Below, piece after piece: positions 57,636-64,000 of a DNA stretch of 64,000 nt. Source of the stretch: Pectobacterium carotovorum. GTDB taxonomy: Bacteria > Pseudomonadota > Gammaproteobacteria > Enterobacterales > Enterobacteriaceae. Both the position numbers and the translations under genes were made by a program. The notes beneath the pieces were generated by a model, which had not been told where the DNA came from, ran no database searches, and worked only from the letters and a program-made list of their open reading frames with translations. Numbering within the stretch: position 1 is the first letter of the stretch; every line of letters begins with the position of its first letter. The DNA lies in NCBI GenBank assembly GCA_016415585.1, contig CP066552.1, positions 4,588,001 to 4,652,000 of the forward strand, read 5' to 3'.

Positions 57636-58421
57636 ATGAAAAAAATATCAACCATTATTATTACACTATTTTTTTATACCGGAGCATCCAACGCGATACC
57701 TCCTCAATTTTTTTCACAACCGTCCTTTGAAGATAATTTCAGCACCAATAAATTAGATGAAACAAAGTGGATTTATCGATATTTAGGAAAAAGAAATTTC
57801 TGTATCAATGACGAATCCGCCGTTTCTATTCAAAATGGTATTTTAAAAATTACAACCTATACAACAAAGAACGAAAAAGGCGAAATTAATAATTATTGCG
57901 GTATGATATCAACAGACGGGAGGTTCAAGCAGCAGTATGGCTATTGGGAAGCAAGCATCAGGTTTAATAGTACTCAAGGTGTTCAGCCTGCCTTCTGGGT
58001 TCAGTCCGCAACGATTGGCAAAGATATCAGCAATCCTGAGAAATCCGGTGTAGAAATAGACGTTTTTGAACATCTCGCTGAAGCCAAGGCTAATGAATAT
58101 AACAATGCTATACATTGGAATGATTATGGAAGCAGCCATAAATATTGGTCAAAAAAACATGCAGGCACAAATATTAATGATGGGAATTTTCATAAATTTG
58201 CCGTTGCGTGGACACCGGAAGGTTATACATTTTACCTAGACGATAAAAAAATCGAGCAAGTTTCCGCTAAAGCAGCGCCGATATCCATTGCAGAGCAATT
58301 CATTATATTGAGCACAGAAGTGCCCCGAAAGAATTACCCCAGCACTGGTTTCGGTAACATAAATGAATCTAAATCCACATTAGAAATCGAGTACGTGAGA
58401 GTTTATCCATTGAAAAATTAA
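57636..58421 (+). CDS. secreted GH16 family beta-glucanase-like glycoside hydrolase
   Basis: 261 residues from ATG 57636, which starts a Sec signal peptide (MKKISTIIITLFFYTGASNA|IPPQF). GH16 jelly-roll: catalytic E140, D142 and E145 in VEIDVFEHL, with YGYWEASIRF before and FHKFAVAWTPEGYTFYLDD after. GH16 enzymes cut beta-1,3/1,4-glucans, laminarin, carrageenan or xyloglucan; the exact substrate is unclear. AT-rich codon use differs from its neighbours, suggesting transfer. 28 nt before the next gene. Confidence 0.85.
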   Translation: MKKISTIIITLFFYTGASNAIPPQFFSQPSFEDNFSTNKLDETKWIYRYLGKRNFCINDESAVSIQNGILKITTYTTKNEKGEINNYCGMISTDGRFKQQYGYWEASIRFNSTQGVQPAFWVQSATIGKDISNPEKSGVEIDVFEHLAEAKANEYNNAIHWNDYGSSHKYWSKKHAGTNINDGNFHKFAVAWTPEGYTFYLDDKKIEQVSAKAAPISIAEQFIILSTEVPRKNYPSTGFGNINESKSTLEIEYVRVYPLKN

Positions 58422-58449
58422 ATTTACCATCACAAGAGAGGCCTATATT

Positions 58450-59148
58450 ATGAATGAAGAAATAATACCTTTATCATTATCTAATTTAAAAGATGAAAGC
58501 AGATATGAAACAATCGGAACCCCTTCTGTTGGTTATCCACAGATATGTATTAGAGTGAACAGAAAACCACAGAAGACCGATCTGAATGAAATCATTACCA
58601 AAGCCGATTCTGCTGCGGAAGAATATCCAGATAACAAAGAAAAAAGAGCACATGCGGTAGTCGGCGAGCTCACATCGTTATGTGGAAGTGGTCAGCTAGG
58701 TCATTCATGGATAATCATATTTTATAGCGAAAAAGAAAACGATTATACCTGCTATGGATATCATGAAAAAAAAGGGTTTGTTGAGGGATTAGTCAATGAT
58801 CAACCGACGCGTAAATTTGGATTCCAATTAGTTAAGAAAACTTCAGAAGAAGAGATAGATAATTTAAAAAATAATATCATTCCTAATATCAATCAAGAAA
58901 GCACCGAAATAGCAAAATTACTCGGTATGTCTCCAGGAGAGGGCCAAGTCGGTGTTTATACGCCAGTAACCAATTGCACATGGTTTTCCGGACATATCTG
59001 GAATCAAACAACTCATAGCAAAATTGTATTCACACAATCTTTTAATGGAAAAAATCATGCCGAAGATTGGGGGATTGATGCATTATATCTCATGAGCGAA
59101 GTTTCCGATCCCGGCGTACTGGCTGAATATATTGATAACAACAATTGA
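58450..59148 (+). CDS. His/Cys hydrolase-like orphan protein, possible toxin/effector
   Basis: 232 residues, no signal peptide or membrane segment. It has H85 in GQLGHSWIIIFYS on a predicted beta strand and C176 in TPVTNCTWFS at the start of a helix. This is the same GH[SA][FW]...NCT arrangement as the toxin-like gene at 42310-43215 (H74, C183), although overall similarity is low. Between them are a CYGYHEKKG turn and a helical segment. AGAGAGG precedes ATG 58450. AT-rich like the GH16 gene just upstream, possibly cotranscribed with it. No small membrane gene follows, so no evident immunity partner. Function unknown. Confidence 0.55.
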   Translation: MNEEIIPLSLSNLKDESRYETIGTPSVGYPQICIRVNRKPQKTDLNEIITKADSAAEEYPDNKEKRAHAVVGELTSLCGSGQLGHSWIIIFYSEKENDYTCYGYHEKKGFVEGLVNDQPTRKFGFQLVKKTSEEEIDNLKNNIIPNINQESTEIAKLLGMSPGEGQVGVYTPVTNCTWFSGHIWNQTTHSKIVFTQSFNGKNHAEDWGIDALYLMSEVSDPGVLAEYIDNNN

Positions 59149-59210
59149 GAAAAAAAGGTGACGGCACGCTATCCTATAAAAATCGTCATCATGTGGCAAA
59201 ACGGGTCAGG

Positions 59211-59253
59211 AAGAGAGTGGGGATGTACTCAGTCAGTACATCCCCACTCTCTT
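59211..59253. terminator. 19-bp perfect inverted repeat between convergent units
   Basis: AAGAGAGTGGGGATGTACT, loop CAGTC, then the exact complement at 59235-59253. It lies two bases beyond the ABC ATPase stop codon and after the orphan gene, so it can act as a bidirectional terminator; the A/T ends give short U-tracts on both strands. Confidence 0.8.
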
Positions 59254-59254
59254 G

Positions 59255-61054
59255 TCATTCCAACACAAAATGTCCTTCCCCGACCTGCTTATAGCGACGT
59301 GCGGGAGGGTGGAAATCGGGAGCGCGTACCGGGCTGCGCAATTCATCATTGGTGATATTACGCACCGGACGGGTGTCCGGGTCAGGCACGGGTACCGCAG
59401 AAATCAGACGTCGGGTGTAATCATGCTGCGGATTGTCGAAAATCGCCGAACGTGGCCCGATCTCCACGATTTCACCAAGATACATCACCGCAACGCGGTG
59501 GCTGATACGCTCGACCACCGCCATATCGTGCGAGATAAACAGGAATGACAGCCCCAGCTTCTGCTGAAGATCCAGCATCAGGTTGATCACCTGCGCCTTG
59601 ACGGACACATCCAGCGCCGACACCGATTCATCGGCAATAATCACTTTCGGCTCCAGCGCCAGTGCGCGGGCAATGCAGACGCGCTGCCGCTGCCCGCCGG
59701 AGAACTGATGCGGGAAACGTGAGGCCATATCGCCGGATAACCCCACCTGTTCCAGCAGCGCGCTCACTCTTGCATTAACATCCTGTCGGGTCGCCAGACC
59801 GTGCAGCAGCATCGGTTCAGCGATAGCTTCCCCTATCCGCATGCGCGGGTTAAGGCTTTCATACGGATCCTGAAACACCATCTGAATCTGCCGCCGCGAA
59901 TCCGTCAGCTCACGCTTATCCGCCGTCAGGATATTTTTTCCCAGCAGTTGAATATCGCCGCTGACGGCGTCGTTGAGGCGAATAATCGACCGACCGGTAG
60001 TGGATTTACCGCAGCCCGACTCCCCGACCAGTGCGAGTGTTTCTCCCGGCCAGAGATCGAACGAGACATTCTCCACCGCGTGAACGCGCCCCGACAGCCG
60101 ACGGAAAAATCCTGATCGGATATCAAATCGAGTAACCAGATTTTTTACCGTCAGCACCGGCTCCTCGCCCGATACGGTATTCACCGCCTCCGGCACTGGC
60201 TGGCGCTCGCCCGTCTTGAGGTCGACCAGCGGGAAGCGCTGCGGCCACGCGCTGCCGGACATCGATCCGAGTTTAGGCACGGCAGACAGCAGCATGCGGG
60301 TATAGGGCTGTTGCGGGTGATGAAAAATCTCCCGCGTGACGGCGTTTTCCACCATTTCGCCCTGATACATCACCAGCGTGCGGTCGGACACTTCCGCCAC
60401 CACGCCCATGTCGTGGGTGATAAACAGTACCGACATCCCTTCTTCTTCCTGAAGGGTTTTTATCAGCGTCAGAATTTGCGCCTGAATCGTGACGTCCAGC
60501 GCCGTCGTCGGTTCGTCGGCAATCAGCAGTTTCGGGTGGCAGGCCAGCGCAATCGCGATCACCACGCGCTGGCGCATACCACCGGAGAAGCTCTGCGGGT
60601 ATTCGTTCAGCCGTGATTTTGCCGCCGGAATGCGGACTTTTTCCAGCAGGCGCACCGCTTCGGCACGCGCTTCAGCTTTCCCCATGCCGCGATGGCGACG
60701 CAGCACTTCTGTAATCTGGTAGCCAATCGGCAAAACCGGATTCAAGCTGGTCATCGGCTCCTGAAAAATCATGCCAATGCGGTTGCCGCGCACATCCTGC
60801 ATCGCTTTATTGGGGAGCGACAGCAGTTCGGTGTCGCCGAAATGAATCTGACCTTCAACCCGGCTTTGGCCAGGTGGCAGTAAGCGCATGATGGATTTCG
60901 CCATCACGCTTTTCCCTGAACCAGATTCCCCCACCACGGCGACCGTCTCTTTCTCGCCAATCGTGAAGGACAAATCCCGCACCACGTTCATCCACTCGCC
61001 GTTCACCTGAAAGGCGGTGGTCAGATGCGAAACGGACATAATCGGCGCTGTCAT
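59255..61054 (-). CDS. peptide-type ABC transporter, fused double ATPase (GsiA-like)
   Basis: 599 residues from ATG 61054 (MTAPIMSVSHLTTAFQ), two complete Opp/Dpp-type ATPases in one chain. First: [32 protein letters not shown]. Second: [36 protein letters not shown], where the Walker B region reads DES instead of DEP. The fusion resembles GsiA/YejF. With the two permeases and a nucleoside hydrolase upstream, the cargo may be a nucleoside or related compound rather than a peptide. No binding protein is in the window. Confidence 0.88.
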   Translation of the reverse strand: MTAPIMSVSHLTTAFQVNGEWMNVVRDLSFTIGEKETVAVVGESGSGKSVMAKSIMRLLPPGQSRVEGQIHFGDTELLSLPNKAMQDVRGNRIGMIFQEPMTSLNPVLPIGYQITEVLRRHRGMGKAEARAEAVRLLEKVRIPAAKSRLNEYPQSFSGGMRQRVVIAIALACHPKLLIADEPTTALDVTIQAQILTLIKTLQEEEGMSVLFITHDMGVVAEVSDRTLVMYQGEMVENAVTREIFHHPQQPYTRMLLSAVPKLGSMSGSAWPQRFPLVDLKTGERQPVPEAVNTVSGEEPVLTVKNLVTRFDIRSGFFRRLSGRVHAVENVSFDLWPGETLALVGESGCGKSTTGRSIIRLNDAVSGDIQLLGKNILTADKRELTDSRRQIQMVFQDPYESLNPRMRIGEAIAEPMLLHGLATRQDVNARVSALLEQVGLSGDMASRFPHQFSGGQRQRVCIARALALEPKVIIADESVSALDVSVKAQVINLMLDLQQKLGLSFLFISHDMAVVERISHRVAVMYLGEIVEIGPRSAIFDNPQHDYTRRLISAVPVPDPDTRPVRNITNDELRSPVRAPDFHPPARRYKQVGEGHFVLE

Positions 61055-61093
61055 GCGTTCGTTACCCCTTATTCCTATGGGCGTTCCCACAGA

Positions 61094-62002
61094 TTAATTC
61101 CGCGGGTTGAGGATGTCGCGCAGCGCATCCCCGACCAGATTGATCGCCACAATCAGCAGCAACAGCGTTAACCCTGGGAAGAAGCTGATCCAGTAGTCGC
61201 CCGACATCAGGTATTCAAAACCGTTTGAGATCAGCAGCCCCAGTGACGGTTCCGTCACTGGCAGCCCGATCCCCAAAAACGAAAGCGTGGCTTCCAGCAT
61301 GATGGCATAGGCGATGCGCATCGTTGCCACCACGATTAGCGGTGCCAGACAGTTCGGTAAAATATGGCGAAACAGGATACGGCGGTTGGACAACGCCATG
61401 CTGCGCGCCGCATCCACGTAGCTGCGGCGACGTTCCACTAGCGCTGAACCGCGAATCGTGCGCGCGTAGTAAGCCCACTGGGTCACCACCAGCGCCATGA
61501 TGATCTTATCGACCCCTTGCCCCAGCACCGCCAGCAGGATCAACGCAATCAGGATGGGGGGGAAACTAAGCTGGATATCGACGATGCGCATAATCGTGGC
61601 ATCCGTTTTTCCACCAACGTAGGCACTAATCAGCCCCAGCGAGGCACCAATCAGCAGCGCGAGTACCGCACTGGAGAAGCCCACTATCAGGCTGATGCGG
61701 GTGCCGTACAGAATCGCGCTGAACAGGTCGCGCCCCTGATCGTCCGTCCCCAGCCAATACATCATGCCCGCCATGCTCTGCGCACCCGGTGCGAGCCGGC
61801 CATCCATGATGTCGAGCTGCATCAAATCGTAGGGATTCTGCGGCGAAAGAAGCGGAGCAAGCAGTGCCAGCAGCACAAAAATCGCCAGCATGATCAGTCC
61901 GCATAGCGCCAGCCTATCGTTAATCAGCGCCACGATGACGCGCATCACCGGATGTGTGGTTTTTTGCACCGCAGCGGGCTGGTGTATCGTATTCCCCGTC
62001 AT
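61094..62002 (-). CDS. peptide-type ABC transporter permease (DppC/GsiD-like)
   Basis: 302 residues, six predicted membrane segments, N-terminal OppC-type leader, and EAA-type loop SYVDAARSMALSNRRILFRH. Overlaps the upstream permease gene by four bases and precedes the ATPase by 39 nt. Confidence 0.9.
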   Translation of the reverse strand: MTGNTIHQPAAVQKTTHPVMRVIVALINDRLALCGLIMLAIFVLLALLAPLLSPQNPYDLMQLDIMDGRLAPGAQSMAGMMYWLGTDDQGRDLFSAILYGTRISLIVGFSSAVLALLIGASLGLISAYVGGKTDATIMRIVDIQLSFPPILIALILLAVLGQGVDKIIMALVVTQWAYYARTIRGSALVERRRSYVDAARSMALSNRRILFRHILPNCLAPLIVVATMRIAYAIMLEATLSFLGIGLPVTEPSLGLLISNGFEYLMSGDYWISFFPGLTLLLLIVAINLVGDALRDILNPRN

Positions 62003-62976
62003 CCCTTGTCTCCTCCCAGCCGCACACGCGGATCGACCAGCACATACAGCAAATCGACCAGCAGGTTAATCACGCTAAACATCACGACGGTAATCATCAG
62101 ATAAGCCAGGATAACCGGGCGGTCGAGCACGGCAATCGAGTCGATAATCAGCTTGCCCATGCCCGGCCAGGCATAAATGGTTTCCGTGACCACGGCGAAT
62201 GCGATCAGCGACCCCAGTTCCAGCCCTAGCACGGTAATCAGTGGAATCAGCGTGTTGCGCAGCACATGAACCAGCACGATGCGGGTTTCCGACAGCCCTT
62301 TCGCGCGGGCAAACTGCACATAATCCTGTTGCAGACACTCCATCACGCCCGCACGCATCAGACGGATAACCAGCGAAATTTTAAACAGCGCGAGGTTAAA
62401 CGCGGGTAAAAGCAGGTGTTCGAGACCATCGCGGGTCAGAAAACTGAATGGAATACCGAAGAGCTCGTGGGTATCGCCCCGGCCAGAGGACGGCAGCCAG
62501 CCGAGCTTCACGCTGAACAGCATGATCATCACCAGCCCAATCCAGAACGTGGGCAGGCTAAAGCCGAGGATGGAAAAGGTCATGATGGATTTGGACACCG
62601 CGCTGTCTGGCTTCAGGCCAGCGTAAATCCCCAGCGGAATACCGACAACCAGCGCCATCACGAACGCCACCATCGCCAATTCGAGCGTGGCTGGCATGCG
62701 CTGAAAAATGAGCGTCAGCGCGGGTTGGTTAAAGATAAACGAGTTGCCCATGTCGCCCTGCAAGGCGTTCCAGACAAACAGCCCGTACTGTTCCCAGACG
62801 GGCTTATCCAGACCAAAGGACTGAATCACCGCCAGCCGTTCCGCTGGCGTGGCCGTCGCACTCAACAGCATATCGACCGGATTACCGACCAGATAGACAC
62901 CTACAAACACCAGCACCGACATAACAGCCAGCGTCAGCAGCGTTTGTCCGATTCGGCTCAGCAGGTAGGCGACCAT
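61999..62976 (-). CDS. peptide-type ABC transporter permease (DppB/GsiC-like)
   Basis: 325 residues, starts MVAYLLSRIGQTLLTLAVMS; EAA-type motif DYVQFARAKGLSETRIVLVH. Start overlaps the nucleoside hydrolase stop by one base (TGATG), so translation is coupled. Confidence 0.9.
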   Translation of the reverse strand: MVAYLLSRIGQTLLTLAVMSVLVFVGVYLVGNPVDMLLSATATPAERLAVIQSFGLDKPVWEQYGLFVWNALQGDMGNSFIFNQPALTLIFQRMPATLELAMVAFVMALVVGIPLGIYAGLKPDSAVSKSIMTFSILGFSLPTFWIGLVMIMLFSVKLGWLPSSGRGDTHELFGIPFSFLTRDGLEHLLLPAFNLALFKISLVIRLMRAGVMECLQQDYVQFARAKGLSETRIVLVHVLRNTLIPLITVLGLELGSLIAFAVVTETIYAWPGMGKLIIDSIAVLDRPVILAYLMITVVMFSVINLLVDLLYVLVDPRVRLGGDKG

Positions 62977-63965
62977 CAGCGCTCCTCAGATCCATTGATT
63001 GCTTTAACATCATTGATTGCTTCAGAGCCATAGCGACGCAGGCGATCGGCAATCAGCCCGAGGAATCCTTGTTCGTCGATTTCCCGCATGATCAGCGCAT
63101 TCTCCGGCTCGCTCAGTTTGTGATAAAAATCGGCGAACGCGTAACCCGCAGTCTTACCGGAAACTTCTACCCCTAGGTGAGCACGTTTTGACTTGAACAG
63201 CTCAGGTTTCAACAGCCACGCAATGACGGTCGCATCATGAATCGGTCCACCTTCACGGCCAAAGCGCTCCACCTCACTACGGTCAAACATACGCAGCAGC
63301 GCGGCCATCGCCTTACCCGGCGCACCGCCGCTGCGTGCGATATCATCAACTTGTTCCGTCTGAATCAGCGCCTGAAAGGTCACATCCAGCGGCATGATGA
63401 CAATGGGAACGCCGGAAGAAAAAACGATTTCCGCCGCATGCGGATCGGCATAGACGTTAAAATCCGCCCACGGTACGCGATTCCCCATTGCGGTAAAGGC
63501 ACAGCTCATGGACACAATCTGTTTAATGCCACGTGCGACATCAGGGTGGAAACACAGCGCCAACGCCAGATTCGTCAGTGGCCCGAGTGAACAAATGGTG
63601 ATCGGGTTATTGTCGGCCGCCGCCTGACGCGTCATCCGCACCAAAAAATCGACGGCGTGTTCCTCTTCCGGCGACAGCGTGCTTTCTGGCACCCACTCAG
63701 AGGTGAACTTGCCGATATGGGCGTACTTACCGAACACCTGATCGCGGAGGAGTGGGCGCGAAGCGCCAGCAAAAATCGGCACATCGGTTCTGCCCGTCAC
63801 ACCCACCACGTTGCACGCATTCGGCAGCGTGGCGGCAAGCGGTACATTGCCTGCCACAACGGTAATCCCAAGTACGTCCAGTTCAGGTGAAGCCAATGCC
63901 AGCCAGATGGCTATCGCATCGTCAACGCCGGGATCGGTATCAATAATAATGCGCTCTCGAACCAT
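62976..63965 (-). CDS. inosine/uridine-preferring nucleoside hydrolase family protein
   Basis: Hydrolyses the N-glycosidic bond of nucleosides. 329 residues from ATG 63965 (MVRERIIIDTDPG), chosen because GAGG lies 9 nt upstream; an ATG at 63974 abuts that site. The calcium-binding DTDPGVDDA is intact, as are CSLGPLTNLA and a downstream catalytic H in GPIHDATVIAWL. First visible gene of an operon with ABC transporter genes. Confidence 0.92.
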   Translation of the reverse strand: MVRERIIIDTDPGVDDAIAIWLALASPELDVLGITVVAGNVPLAATLPNACNVVGVTGRTDVPIFAGASRPLLRDQVFGKYAHIGKFTSEWVPESTLSPEEEHAVDFLVRMTRQAAADNNPITICSLGPLTNLALALCFHPDVARGIKQIVSMSCAFTAMGNRVPWADFNVYADPHAAEIVFSSGVPIVIMPLDVTFQALIQTEQVDDIARSGGAPGKAMAALLRMFDRSEVERFGREGGPIHDATVIAWLLKPELFKSKRAHLGVEVSGKTAGYAFADFYHKLSEPENALIMREIDEQGFLGLIADRLRRYGSEAINDVKAINGSEER

Positions 63966-64000
63966 GTCAGACATCCTCTCTGTAGCGGCTCAATAGGTCA

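Overview
The window looks like a chromosomal segment of a soft-rot enterobacterium, most likely Pectobacterium or a close relative. This is inferred from E. coli-like gene order in several blocks (zntA-yhhN-yhhL-rsmD | ftsYEX-rpoH-panM-livKHMGF; yidE-ibpB-ibpA | yidQ | yidR), full-length ERIC (IRU) repeats, and accessory genes typical of plant-associated enterics. No rRNA, tRNA or CRISPR array was recognised. GC content was not computed.

Region 1 (1-14 kb) is core. It has the 5' part of the Zn/Cd/Pb ATPase ZntA with a His/Cys-rich N-terminal extension, yhhN, a DUF1820 gene, yhhL, rsmD, the ftsYEX operon, rpoH behind a near-consensus sigma-E promoter, panM, and the branched-chain amino acid ABC operon livKHMGF. 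A PLP aminotransferase follows.

Region 2 (15-21.6 kb) is a catabolic module for four-carbon sugar acids. A DeoR-type regulator is divergent from ltnD-otnK-otnC-otnI and a GntP-type permease, with a CRP-like site in the shared intergenic region.

Region 3 (21.9-31.5 kb) has three tandem methyl-accepting chemotaxis proteins, all ending in an NWExF CheR-tethering pentapeptide. They are followed by a 1052-residue protein with 27 tandem 21-residue LPX leucine-rich repeats and a C-terminal NEL-type (IpaH/SspH-like) E3 ubiquitin ligase domain. It is a candidate type III effector aimed at a eukaryotic host.

Region 4 (31.6-49.7 kb) has dppABCDF, a 2-hydroxycarboxylate (citrate/malate) carrier, dcuSR, a DASS-family anion transporter and yidE. 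Wedged between the citrate carrier and dcuR is a small accessory module: a predicted His/Cys hydrolase-like toxin overlapping a two-TM immunity-like gene, plus a second copy of the pair. The second toxin was reduced to its two ends around an IS3-family element while its immunity-like gene stayed intact. The module is bounded by a 63-bp duplication of the dcuR 3' end.

Region 5 (50-64 kb) has the small heat-shock genes ibpA/ibpB with a sigma-32 promoter, yidQ, yidR, a YhcN/BhsA-type small protein, a GH1 + PTS IIC/IIB beta-glucoside operon, an AT-rich islet with a secreted GH16 glucanase and a second His...Cys orphan protein, and an operon joining a nucleoside hydrolase to a peptide-type ABC importer with a fused double ATPase.

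The most interesting items are the toxin/immunity duplication with its IS-disrupted copy, the second His/Cys protein at 58.4-59.1 kb, and the LRR-NEL effector candidate.
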